Of a stretch of DNA of 64,000 nucleotides, positions 40,080-51,721 are shown in pieces. The position numbers and the translations under genes were made by a program. Numbering within the stretch: position 1 is the stretch's first letter; every line of letters starts with the position of its first letter. The stretch covers positions 60,680,190 to 60,744,189 of the forward strand of contig CM031859.1 of assembly GCA_018697195.1 (NCBI GenBank), given 5' to 3'. The notes under the pieces were generated by a model, which did no database searches, had not been told where the DNA came from, and was given only the letters and a program-made list of their open reading frames with translations. The DNA is from Certhia americana. Taxonomy: Eukaryota; Chordata; Aves; Passeriformes; Certhiidae.

Positions 40080-40450
40080 GGCTGGGGAAGGTGCCCTGTG
40101 TGGGCGGCAGCGGCCGGAGCCGGAGCCCGCCCTAGCCCCGATCCCGACCCCGGCTCGCTCCGCCCTTTGTCCCCGGACGGGCCCCGCGCTCGGGCCGGCA
40201 GCGGGCGCAGCAAAAGCGGGGCCGGCCGGCGCCCGCCGATAATCCCCGGGCAGCACCGTCAGCAGCGCCTGCCGCCACCGCCGGCTGCGCACCTGCCCCT
40301 GCCCCGGTGGCCCAGGCCGGCCTTTCATCGCCGCCCCGGGGTACCCGCTGTACCGACATCACCCCCGCCCGGCCCCGCTCCCGCCCCGGACCCCATCCCC
40401 GTCCAGGCTGAGGCTCCGGCGCAGCGCTCTCGGGGCTGCCGCCGGCTGGA
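39890..40450 (-). promoter_or_regulatory. GJE1: GJE1 CpG-island promoter
   Basis: A dense CpG- and GC-rich block starts abruptly at about 39890, covers GJE1 exon 1 and extends about 370 bp upstream. No TATA box was recognised. Open frames through it on both strands reflect composition, not genes. Confidence 0.65.
40041..40079 (-). CDS. GJE1: GJE1 coding exon 1 (residues 1-13)
   Basis: A 39-bp coding exon, MSPNYIRSFSEGC, followed by a GTGAGT donor. It lies in a CpG island. The ATG has G at -3. The start matches the known family N-terminus, so upstream in-frame sequence was not taken. Confidence 0.93.
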
Positions 40451-41588
40451 AGAGACGGGACCCGGCTAGTCGGAGCATCTAGAGCTTATCAGTTTTTAAC
40501 TAAGTCCAATAATAAAGGATGCAGCAGGGCTTGGAACCTATAGATCCACGATTCTGAATTCAAAGAAACAGAAATTGAAATAAAACAAATAATACTACCC
40601 ACTGCAAAATTTCTACAAATAAGTTAATGCCAGTAATTGCTACTAAAAATTTGCCAGTGTACTCGGTATGTAGAGTTGAAGCACCTCCAGAAGAGCTGTG
40701 CATGCGAGTCGGTGCATGCGCCAGGCACTCCTGCTGATAAACTACCACAAGGAAGTACTACTGGGTTGAGTATTTTGAACCCAGTGGGAGTTTTATGAGA
40801 AGATGGAGTGGAAGGATGGAGATAGGAAACCCGTAAAGGGGAAATCTTAATTTGTCATTCACTCACTGGTATGCAGTAGTTTATTTGGCGTGCACAGGGA
40901 AGTGAGATCAGGTCACCAAATCCAGAGAGGGGCAGTTACTCTTTTGCCTCCAAACTCAAAAGAGAGCCTCCCTTGTAACTGACTGCAGCATGACTTCAAG
41001 CTGATGTATCAAAAAGCATTGTTCTGTCTGTCACGTATGCTCACAGGCATAGAAGCACAGGCAGAAGAATGGAAGTGATGGGAATCGGTGTTCATTTTAT
41101 GTATGGATTTAGCTGTTGTGTCTCTAAAAGGTGCCTCAGTGACTGTATTAATGACATGCCTGAAATAACTGTTGGAAGACATCAGAACCCTTTTTGTAAA
41201 GGGAACCCACCCTGCATCTACTGAAGTAGGTGAAAAGTGCTCCAATAAGTGCATGTTATTTACTACAGCTCCTAGTTCAGGCAGTTAATTAAATGGCTGT
41301 CTCCTGGAGTACTGTAAAAGGTACTGTATCAGTAGCACTCAGACTGGATTTCCAAACGTTTTTAATGCAATGTGCTGCTATTCTGCATAGAGAGAATGCT
41401 GAGGTTTGTGCATGTTAAATGAACCAAAAGCAATAATGTATCACAGTGCTGTGTGATCTGCAAAAAAGTACTGTGGTTCTCAGTGTGGTGACTAACCTTC
41501 ACCAAAACGCAGTGATTTTGGTTAGTGAATTGTTTTTCAATACATAGGGAGCTTAATTATCATCCAAATACAATTCTAGTGTTCCCAC

Positions 41589-41615
41589 AACACTACTACA
41601 AAAAGTAGTAGTGTT
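41589..41615. repeat. Inverted repeat, 11-bp stem, A5 loop
   Basis: AACACTACTAC, then AAAAA, then the exact reverse complement GTAGTAGTGTT. Further TACTACAAAA-type units follow to about 41648. Confidence 0.85.
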
Positions 41616-43539
41616 CCTACTACAAAATGACTACAAAACTACAAAATTTAGTTCAGCATGTTTAATGTCAGTAATATTTCAATAATCTAATTATTTTAGA
41701 ATGTGAATTGCCTATTGAAAATCTACTGTTGAATGTAACTCGAAAAATAGTTGTATTTGTATTTATTAGGATCTCTTTAAATAGTAATGTTTAAAAACAC
41801 AATAGAAAAACTCAACAACTCCTAGTTTCTAAATGGAGATAGATCTTTTAAAGCTTTTTATTATGCTCAGTATGATAGTGATTATTTTCACATTAACTGA
41901 TGAACATTAACCCATGAAGTTTGGTCAGCATTTGATTCCACTAGATAGAGACAATATTTCAGAACACTTTTTAGGCAAAAATCTACACTATACAAATGCT
42001 ACTTTGTGTCTTATTTTTAGGTGAGAATCACATGATTACTTACCTGATTGATTGTCTAATACGAGACAATCAACAATCAACCTCAGTAACAATATAGAAA
42101 CTTGAATCTCTGTCCTGTGATAAAGGTGCTAAAAGAAGACTTAACTGGCAATGCTCTGATTTTTTTCTAGGAACATATAAGGAATACAACTGCATTGAAA
42201 TTAAAAAAAAAAAAAATTAAAAATTTGGGAGAGGTTGTCAGATAAACCCAATACAAACCCCATGGGTGTCTGCAGTAAAACCCCACTGAGTGTGATGAAT
42301 GGGCCCACAATAAAATCGTCACTTTCTTTGAAGTGGCTCCAGCGTCATGTGAGCTCAAACACAGGAATCCCATTATCTTCGCACTAGGAGGAAATAATAG
42401 TAATGTTTTTCTTTTGTCATGTGTGTTCAATAATGTGCTTCATAACACCACATTAGGAGGATAACTTGAGATGGAAGTAGAATGAGCTGGCATTGTGCAG
42501 TCCTTTTGAGTGCAGTCTGCCGAGGGGAACTCAAGCCATTCCTTGGGACTTCCTTGACAGAAAATCATTATTTGTTTTCAGTCTGTAAGAGCAGCTGTCT
42601 GTTAGTTGTCTGTCATGGACAAATGGGATGGAAGATGTTGAGATCACATTTGTTTCTGAGTCTGAAGCCTGGATTTTGACTCCAGTTTGCAGCTCAGCAG
42701 TGTGCTCTTTAACCTTTCAATGAGTTGAGTCCTGCTGAATGAATACAGTTAAACAAATGGAATCTAAATGCATGCATAAAGCTACAGTTGTGTTTAGAGG
42801 GATGACCTGCATGTTTAACATTAAGCACCCAATTAATTGCTTTATTAATGTGGTTAATGTGGTAAACAGTTATCCTCATGCCATGAATAAAACCAGCACC
42901 ATGAAAACGGTGCAAAAAATTGAATTGGTATCAATAAGGTAAGGTTTTGTTTCCCAATAGAGAACTTGAATGAATATTGGAGAAAGCCACTTCTGCCAGC
43001 TTTCCAGATTTGTCTAGTGCAGGAAGCACCTGGATTTCCATTTTGGTTTGCAGATTTCCCTTCATCAAAATAAGAATGTCTTTACTGAAGTAATAATAAT
43101 TTTAAAAAAAGTGTTACTTTAGGTTATTGCACATTTGACTGCTTGGAAGAAATCACTCTCTGCTACAATGCATTCCCTCTTTTTCCAGTTGTATCTACTA
43201 TTACAAAATTTATTGAAGGTTTTGTTCTTAATGCTCAGTGTTTAAAATCAGGTAGTATTTGGTTGTTGCTTTATTTCTTTTTAAAATTTGACAGATGATC
43301 AGGCCTTCAAACATGATCACTTCCAGGGCTCCATTTGAACCCGGTTTTCCTTTAAAGTGCAAGTACACATACTTAATTAAGGCTACTTACTGCAGGTAGT
43401 TTTGGTGGCAGATATGCTTGGCTCTTCCTGGGACTACACATGTTGTGATGTGCAAATCTGGAATTAGCCCTGGAATTATCAAGTGCTTTGAGCTGCATAA
43501 ACATGTGAAAAGAGTGTTTTCACCTGTCAGACCGACTTC

Positions 43540-43553
43540 TCAGTAGAGGGCGT
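43540..43553 (+). promoter_or_regulatory. CTCF-like motif between GJE1 and NMBR
   Basis: TCAGTAGAGGGCGT fits 12 of 14 positions of the CTCF core consensus on the plus strand. Confidence 0.4.
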
Positions 43554-46035
43554 TTGTGAGATGCGTGGAGTTCCTCATTCCTACACGAACTGATTATGAA
43601 TCCCTACATTTGGGAATTACTGATGAAATCGATTTGCCTCTCATGTTTCCAGGTTGTTGTGGTTTCTGCCCTATGGTGTTGCACTCCTGGATGCACTCCA
43701 TCTGTGGTGGCTGATTGTGCCTGTGCAGTTTCTTTCCCACCTGGTGAGATTCACCTGTGGCACTCTCTCCCTCACTCTTTTGCTAAGTACTGTGTCAGAG
43801 CTGCACAATTAAATTGTCTCTAGGCTGTAATCTGAAATAACATCTAAAGACATGGGTGGATTCTTGTTTGAAAAGAGAATGATGAACAGTTTGTATGTGG
43901 AGACCTGAATTCCAACTGGTTTATGTCAGGGTCTGTGGATATGTCTTTTTACCTCTGCAGGAAATTACATTCATACTGGTTGAGTCTATTCCATTGACTT
44001 TACATAGGCATCTGTTGAACAACATTAGAAGCATAATCTTTCTGTTTTCCCTGAGCTGGAGACACTCACTTTCTTCAAAGCTTATTGCCTTGCTGTTAGA
44101 GTTCTAAAAAATATAAGTAGATAAAATCAAGTACTGATAAAAATCAGGAATATAAATTTCCACTGAAAATGTTTCTAATTCTTTAACCTTAGGAATTCTA
44201 TCCTGTGGACTAAAGGACAGATAAAATTCACTAGGATAGAAGAAATTCTCCTGGAAGACAGCAGTAGAAGTGGTGGTGGTGTGCAACAAAAAGCAAGGGA
44301 TTTCGCTTCTCTCCATGCAAACTGAAGTAAGTTTATATCAGTAGAAGTTTTTAAAGTATTCTTTTGTTGATATTCATGCAAAAAGACTCAACTTCCTCTT
44401 GTTCCAAGAAAATCAATATTAAAACATGATGAATTTAAACTATTCTCCCAATGGGAATCATATTGTCTATTAATATATAAATCCATTTTCAAACAAATTA
44501 GCAAAAGGACCATACTCCCAGTGTTAAACTCACAGTGTTAAAGACTTGTATTGGATCCAGCCAATGGGAACCAAAAAGAGTGATTTGGAGTGTGAACAGA
44601 AACATGCATATTGTTGATCTTAGAAAATTTCATGTGTGTTCAACAACGTAGAGGGTCACAGCAATTTATATAAATATGTAAGCCATCAGTAAGGCTGCCT
44701 CAGAGGGAGCATAACTGAATTTAAAACCGTGTGGAGGAAACTTGATCAGTAACAAGAATCACCTCCAGAGGAGCTCTGTGATGATTCCGATGAGCTGCTT
44801 AGTAAAGGTGAGGTATGAAGCCTGATCCTTTCTGAGGTCTAGCACTGGTTGAGTTCAAACAAATGACTCAGCGCAGTCTGTGAATCAGTAATTTACACAA
44901 CTTTAACACATTTATATATTCAGGGATGTGAGAAGAGTCACAATGATCAATGAATAGATACAGAGAGGCATAACCTTTAAGAAACATTAGGGTTTTTTTT
45001 ATAATGTTCATAAAAGTTGATTTAAGAAGCAATCACTGATTTAATTCCTACACTAGACAGCATACCACAGACAGGCCATGCACATGTGACATGCTTTGCT
45101 TCTGATATTTCAGTGGTCAGATTCTCCATAGGCCTGTCATAAACTCACAGAGCTTCAAGAGAACTGTTGTAGTAATACAAACAAGCTAGTTCTCTACAAG
45201 CTCATGACTTCTCTCTTTTGAGAAAAAGAAAGAAAGGAATCAGTCTGCAGAGCATGTTACTGGTAAGTGCTGTTATTCTTCTACCTTAATATTTTATCTT
45301 GGAAACTTCAGTCCAATGGGTTTGCCTTCTTCCAGCATATTTGCACAGCTACCTACATTCATGGCTTCTGCTTGAAACAGATGGAGCTGTTTGGAAAGCC
45401 TATACGTATGCAGAAACAGAAGTAAAAGACATTACCTCACTGAAAAGCAAGAAACGTTAGGGACAAATCCTACTCTTCAAAGAGGCAAAAAAAAAAAATT
45501 CATTCTCCACTGTGTTATACCGTTTGCAGAGTAAGCCATGGATACACATCACCTGTCCCCCTTTCCATAGTCGAGACCACAGTGAAATACAGCTTCCCAA
45601 ATTAAACCTTAAAACTTTAAACACTGGTGTCTTTGAGTAAGATCTATGCAGAACTCACAGCTGGATGTCAGGAATAAAATCTCTTCATTCTCACGCCCCT
45701 CGCTCCCTGCCACCCTGCGTTTCAAAGCGCTCTGGTTTCACCTGAGTAAGATGCTGAAAGGCGGGTTTCCGGAGGCGAGCCCGCGTTCTGCCCGACGTGT
45801 CGGACAGCTCTCCGGTTTGCCGGGCAGAGCCTGGCGGGGGCTGTTTTGCGGTGGGCAGCGGCGGGGAGAGAGGCTTCCCTCGCCTCTGCCTCTCACCACG
45901 TCGTCCCCATCGCGCTCAGGGGCTGGGACCCCGCGGGACGACAGCAGCGGCTCCGAGACGCACCTCTCCCTTCGCCGCAAGATCCACCTCGGCGGCGCGG
46001 GGCTGGGGGCGACGGCACCGGCGCTCGCAGGAGGA

Positions 46036-46080
46036 GGGGCGGGGCGGGGCGGGGCGGCCCCTCCCGCTACCAGGTATAAG
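46036..46080 (+). promoter_or_regulatory. NMBR: Putative NMBR core promoter: four GC boxes and TATA-like box
   Basis: Four consecutive GGGGC units give overlapping Sp1-type sites and four G4 tracts with one-base loops (46036-46054), also a strong G-quadruplex pattern. TATAAG follows at 46075-46080. Confidence 0.5.
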
Positions 46081-46145
46081 CCGGTGCTGCGGAGCGAGGA
46101 GAGCGCTCCCTCTGCGCCTCCCCCCGCCCCTGGTGCCGCGGCCCG

Positions 46146-46248
46146 GGCAGCACCGGCAGCACCGGCAGCACCGGCAGCACCGGCAGCACCGGNNNNNNNN
46201 NNGGCAGCACCGGCAGCACCGGCAGCACCGGCAGCACCGGCAGCACCG
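46146..46248 (+). repeat. 9-bp tandem repeat (GGCAGCACC)n with a 10-N assembly gap
   Basis: Five perfect GGCAGCACC units (46146-46190) lie before the N run and five (46203-46247) after it. The true copy number is unknown. It lies in the inferred NMBR 5' leader, so it should not be read as protein, although it stays open in several frames. Confidence 0.95.
46193..46202. other. Assembly gap (10 N)
   Basis: Ten ambiguous bases lie inside the 9-bp tandem repeat. Identical flanks on both sides suggest that repeat collapse stopped the assembly. Confidence 0.99.
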
Positions 46249-46265
46249 GTGCCGCTGGACAGCGC
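46242..46265 (+). promoter_or_regulatory. REST/NRSF-like site with wide half-site spacing
   Basis: The left half AGCACC (46242-46247, last unit of the tandem repeat) and the right half GGACAGCGC (46257-46265) stand in the canonical order. The gap is nine bases instead of two, about 18 bp between half-site centres, a spacing range known for non-canonical REST sites. Confidence 0.35.
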
Positions 46266-46649
46266 TGGCGGCTCCGCGGGCGAAGGGGGACGGCCGGACC
46301 GCGCCTCCGCCGCAGCGGCGGCGCGCCGGGGACGCTCCTGGGGACGCGGGCAGGTGGCGGCTGTCCCGACGGCGTTCTCTGCCTCCAGGCTCAGGATCTC
46401 CTGCACACCGGGAGAGGCTTGTCCAAAGAGCCGAGGGACAGCGCACGGGAGTTTTTATTTCCCTCCCCGGCCACTGCGCCGGCGGATATTCCTCTGCATT
46501 CCTTAAGTGGGAAAACTCAGCAAAGAAGGAGTAGGAAGCAAGGCAGTAGAGAAGGGGGGGAAGTTGATTGACTTGCAGAGAGGTGAAGCTTTCCTGTGGC
46601 TGCCACTGCACTTTGCATTGGAGATTTTCAGTCCACGTGAAACTGGAGG

Positions 46650-47065
46650 ATGGAGCCAGAGCCCCTTGCCGAGCTCACAGCAATGCCCCTCGGGGAGAAT
46701 GGAAGTGTCCATCTGGTGCCCGACACAGCCCTGCTGTCCCCGGGGAGAGGCACGGCCATGTTCGTCATCCGCTGTGTGATCCCTTCACTTTACCTTCTTA
46801 TCATCACTGTCGGCCTGCTAGGCAACATCACCCTCATGAAGATCTTCATTTCCAACAGTGCCATGAGAAGTGTGCCCAACATCTTCATCTCTAGCCTCGC
46901 TGCTGGTGATCTGCTCCTGCTAGTGACCTGTGTGCCTGTGGATGCCTCCCGGTATTTCTCTGAAGAGTGGCTCTTTGGGGAAGTGGGCTGCAAGCTCATC
47001 CCTGTCATCCAGCTGACATCCGTTGGTGTCTCTGTCTTCACTCTCACCGCCCTCAGTGCTGACAG
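46650..47065 (+). CDS. NMBR: NMBR coding exon 1 (residues 1-138 plus 2 nt)
   Basis: Starts at an ATG with A at -3 and G at +4, reads [20 protein letters not shown], and runs to SAD plus AG before a GTAGGA donor. It covers the N-terminus and TM1-TM3. A second in-frame ATG lies at codon 12 (46683), but the first has the better context. The N-terminus is poorly conserved; identity to other NMBRs is strong from residue 38 on. Confidence 0.95.
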
Positions 47066-50000
47066 GTAGGAAAGCTGGGCTGCCACTTCTGCTCTCTGCA
47101 ACTTGGGCTAAGGCTGGATGAAAGGTAAAGCACCTCTCCAGATAAGGTATCCCTTGTTTGCAATCCCCTCATTCCAACCTGTGAGGTGCACATGCTTCTT
47201 ATTCCCTCACTGACTGATGGCAAGTGGTACTAATTGAAGTTAAAGAGGATCTGAAAGTGGCTGTGCCTTGCCCCCAGCTTCCAGGGTGTCAGTTGCAAGA
47301 AGTGAATTTAGCCCTGTCTTCTGCATGTCTGGGATGGTCCTGTAATAGTCCATATATTGAAATTTATTTCACTGGAGTAAGGTTTTAGATGCCAGATATG
47401 ACCCTTGCCAAGTCACAGTATTGTGTCAAAACAGGCAGTGAGTGACTTAAACCAAGCTAGGCACGGATGTATTTTCAATAAATTTATTGATTTATGCTGA
47501 GAAGGTCTACTCGTGTGCATATATGTGTGTCTGTGCCTTAGTAGAAGAGCAAGTTACAAGAGGTGACTGCCAGAACTAGTTTGGCTTCTGGGAATTCAGG
47601 GACACCAAATTGCTCTGTTTTGTCAGTCTTAAACTTTTGTTCAAACTATTCTTATTACCTTCTGAACTTTTAGAAAAGAAGAAAAAAAAATAAAAAAAAA
47701 AATACCCCAAACAAACTAGAAAGTAACACTTTTGTCTCCAGTACTTGTCAAATTAGGAAGAAACAAAGAGCTGGATCCCCAGTATTTCCTCTCCATTACT
47801 GTGAATGAGTACTTAAGAAATTCATAGCAATTGAGTGGCAGTAGGAGTTTGCTTCAGGTTCTGAAAGACAAAATCTTGAAGTGTTATTGCAAACTTAAAT
47901 TATATGAAATTATCCTTTTTTTTTTTTTATCTAAGCAATTTTTTTTGGCCAGAAATGAAAATGTTTAATTTCTTCTCCATAGGAATTTTTCCATTTTATT
48001 TTGTTGGGTTTTGACCTGAGCCACTGCTCACAGCAATTATATTGCTGCGTGATGTGAAGAGCTGAGTTTAGAAATATATCTTCACACTTAATGTTTCTTT
48101 AAAACTTTTAATCCTTTATTTTCTTTAATAGACTATAGCTAATTTTTTTTTTTTTAGCTAACTTAGTCAATTGTTTGATTTCACTTGAGGGTAGTCTTCA
48201 GTGAACATTAATTTCAATTCTGTTTGAATCAGGGCCTAACATTTGTCTATAAAGGCTGTAATTTGTGAAAATGGATTATGGTTTTGAAGAAGAGCTTGCA
48301 AAACATACCTTAAAGTCAATACCTGTAATTGTCTGATTACTTCAGTAATTCAAAATCTGTCCTTACAGATCCAAGGAAACCCTGAAGTGTTCTTTCCGCA
48401 GTATTTCCACTCGTTAATATCTTGTGGTGTACATGTTATTTGAAAAGGGAAGAAGTTAGTGGAGATCATCTCTCTAGAGAAATATAATGATGGTCATTTG
48501 ATGTTTAAGGATTCATGCTTTTGCTTTTTATATAGCTTTGGAGCATTCATTGTTTGATTTTCCAGAAAATTTTATATCCTTTTTTATATATCAGTGAAGA
48601 GTCAGGAATTTGCAATACTGACTCTGTTTATGCTTAATGCATTTAGAATTATATATACTAAAACCCAGCTACAGTTTGTGTGCTGAGACCAAGTAAGCAC
48701 ATAATAAATACATCTCTGCAGTATTTTGGACTCCACAGTAAATGCCAGTGACAGAAATGGTTATACTAGGAACTTACAATGTTTCTTTAACCTTTGTAGT
48801 TTTATTTTAGGTTACTGAGAACAAAAAACTTTTATTTTCCAGTCAGAAGATCTTTCACTGACTTCAGAGACCAGTCTCCTAGGGCCCAGGAGACTGCTGA
48901 GTGAAGCTGGCTGAATGTTCAGTGGTGTCTGGGTTGGAGTCAAATCTCTTTGTACAACACTTGTGTTGAGCTAGAGGGGAGTCACTGGTGTGTGGGGGTT
49001 TCTGTGACACTAATCTGCAGCCAGATTCTGATGTCTGTCATAACTAGATCAGTTGTGGGTGGTTATGCTGGCAGATCATAAGTATTGGCAGCATCCTGCA
49101 CCCAAAAGGGGCTGAGAAGCTGTGACCTGGCTGGGGTCAGTGTCTTCTCCAGGTAAGTGAATCTAGGGTAGGATGTTAGCAGTTTGTAAGCAGTGATGTC
49201 ACCAAGAGGGTTCCATGATAATCCAGTGCCTATTTGGTCTGGTACAATGTCGTGTTAGTGGCCCCTTCTTTCACAGATGATGTTCAAAGTACATTTTAAT
49301 ACATTTAATAAAGCCCTTCCTGCTTTTTGCTCCTTATAAGCATGAGACTATAGAATGTCAGACATTGATTACACTAAAGAACAGATTTAGGAATACTTAG
49401 GATTCTTTGGAACATGCCTGTGTAAATTAAGATAAGGGAGGTTGTCTTGGTTTCCACAGTCTGAGCAACACCTATTGTTTATGTGTAAATTCTGCATGGC
49501 AATTTCCTTGTGTGTGATACATTTAACAGAAGTAGCTACAGAAGCTACAAACTCTGAATGACTGTTGGCAACAAACTGAAGGAAGAAAAAGTACTTTTAG
49601 TACTACAAAAAGTAAAAATAGTAATATATAACTGCGTGTATATATATATTTTCTAAAGTTGCTTTATTTCATAGAATTTTTTTTTTTTTTTGTCACAGAA
49701 TTCCTTCTCAGCATTAGTAATGCTTTCAGTGTGACAAAATGTGCACCTTTTATTTGGAAGCTTCATTATCTTGCATTGAGATTATTTGAGTTTTAATTTC
49801 GGGAGGGTTTTGTGTGTGTATGTACAAATGCAATATGTAATTTTTAACAATACTTTCCAGACTTCCCTTCCATGCAGGTGGAATTTAGCAGCATGTCTGC
49901 CTGAGGTTGCCCATCCCCATCACAGGAATATCAGCTGGTTCTTCCCACCTCTGAGCTCCTGGAGGTCTGGTAGCCAGGTGTGGGGAGTGGTACCCTGCTG

Positions 50001-51688
50001 CAGCCCTACATGTGTTGAGAGGGGTGGGAGGTCAGTGGTGAAGGTGAGGATGGTGGCAGCAGAGATGATGCAGTGGTGGCACTGATGGTGCAGGGTTTTG
50101 GAGTCAGAGCAGGATGCAATCTCCCTCTCCTATGGGATGGAGAAGGCAGCACACGAGCTGTGCTACTGAGCCAGCTGTCCTTTCCCACTGCGATGCAGGA
50201 AATATGTAGGGACAGCAACCCTGCCTCTCATGGCCACTGAGTTTTTTCTGTTGTGGAGAAACCAGACCACCTCTACAATATTGATACTGATATTTCTCTT
50301 TTTTATAAAACCAAAGAAAAAAGAGAGGGTGAAAAACCGAAAACGAAAACTTAATAGTGGATGACGAAAGAGGAGAAGGAAGAGGGCTGAAAGACAAAAA
50401 TATCCAAAAAAAAAGCGGGGAACTAAGGGCAGAGTGGAACACTCCCAACAGCACTCAGCACACCCTGAAAGTGCCCAGAGCAGTGCCAGTGCGGAATGCT
50501 AGAGATGCACTTTCGAAAGATGTGGTGGGACAAGAATTGAAAAATGGGGCCTTGATGAGCTTTGTTTCTCCAGGGTCCATGGACTGCAGTTTTGGCAAGG
50601 GCTAGAGGATATTGATGAGAAAGTCTCAGGATTTGGTGTGGTCTTTGATAAGGAGGATAATAATAAAGGGAGAAGTGTTTGCCAGAGGGACTACAGCATG
50701 GCACACATGAAGAAAATGTATGCCAGCAACTCCTCACTGCAAAAAGGGCAGAGACCAGGGATGAACCTGACTTGAACCATCCAATGGACTTGCTCCATTG
50801 ATGGAGCAAGTCCATGATGGACCATACATTTAGGTCAGAAGGCAAACTGGGCCATAAGGCTCCTCATCTTTTTCTCAGGGTGAGGGATCTTGCTGTTTTG
50901 TGCATGGGAAGGAATATAGGTAGCCTAAGAACATAAGCGGGGAGGTATGGAAAGGTGTTTCCAGGACTCTTTTCAGAGTTAGAGGTCTGAATGGCATTTT
51001 AACCTTGGAATGGACAGCTCAGGGGGCAGTGAATTAAGACTGGGTGCTACTATGTGCACCTCTAGCATTACTGCATTGTTGTGTGGTACCACAAAATGCC
51101 AAGTTATCCAGAGTGAATAGCCTTTGGAGGAATAAATAGCCCCTTCAAACATCTTTAGATATGTCCCACGTAGTCTTTGCTTTTCCCTTTAGCTGTCATA
51201 TTTATGCCTCATATTTTAAGTGATCTGTAAAAATAGGATTAAATTTAATTCTTTCTTTTCCTACACCGAATTTTGTTTTCTAATGAAAGATTTAAATGCC
51301 TTAGCTCTTATGCAGTTCTGCTGCACTCTAATGGAGATAGCAAAGCTGAACTTGCCCTACTAAAATTGGAATAGCATTGTATTTGCTTCCTTCCTAAGTA
51401 ATGTGACCTAAAGACACCTTTGAGACAAATACTTGATTAACAGGTAACAGTTTGAAAATTTACATTCATACTTAAATAGCTAAATATAGTGCTTGAGATG
51501 CGTAAAATGTATTCTATAGATTTTCATAGCTAAACAGTTTGTTCCTTTTATTTTTTTCATTATTTGCTTTAGATTTGGAAGACTACAATTGGTATTTAAA
51601 AAAATCAAAAATGTTTTTTGCAGGTTTGCACTCTGTGCTGACTTCTGATGACATCTGATAGCAAAATCTGTTTTGGCTTAGTTTGCTG

Positions 51689-51721
<33 letters not shown>

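Larger units (their letters stand above)
40080..46035. other. GJE1-NMBR divergent intergenic region
   Basis: GJE1 and NMBR are transcribed away from each other, with 6.6 kb between start codons. Apart from the two CpG islands at its ends, it holds an 11-bp-stem hairpin (41589-41615), a 10-bp-stem hairpin (42048-42073) and a CTCF-like motif (43540-43553). No coding exon or recognised repeat is present. Confidence 0.75.
45760..46490 (+). promoter_or_regulatory. NMBR: NMBR CpG-island promoter and 5' leader
   Basis: A CpG- and GC-rich block lies directly upstream of the NMBR start codon. It holds four tandem GC boxes (46036-46057), a TATA-like TATAAG (46075-46080) about 20 bp downstream of them, and a 9-bp tandem repeat. 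From the TATA-like box to 46649 no ATG occurs on the plus strand, so the NMBR ATG at 46650 would be the first start codon on the transcript. The exact transcription start is inferred to be near 46105. Confidence 0.65.

Noticed and set aside
39897..40469. Frames of 123-143 residues on both strands over the GJE1 CpG island
   Set aside because: Only the 13 codons of GJE1 exon 1 are supported; the rest has no similarity and includes the splice donor and upstream sequence.
45646..46534. Long open frames on both strands through the NMBR CpG island, including repeats of a three-residue motif
   Set aside because: They come from GC-rich composition and the 9-bp repeat staying open in every frame; they cross an N gap and lie upstream of the NMBR start with no similarity to a known protein.
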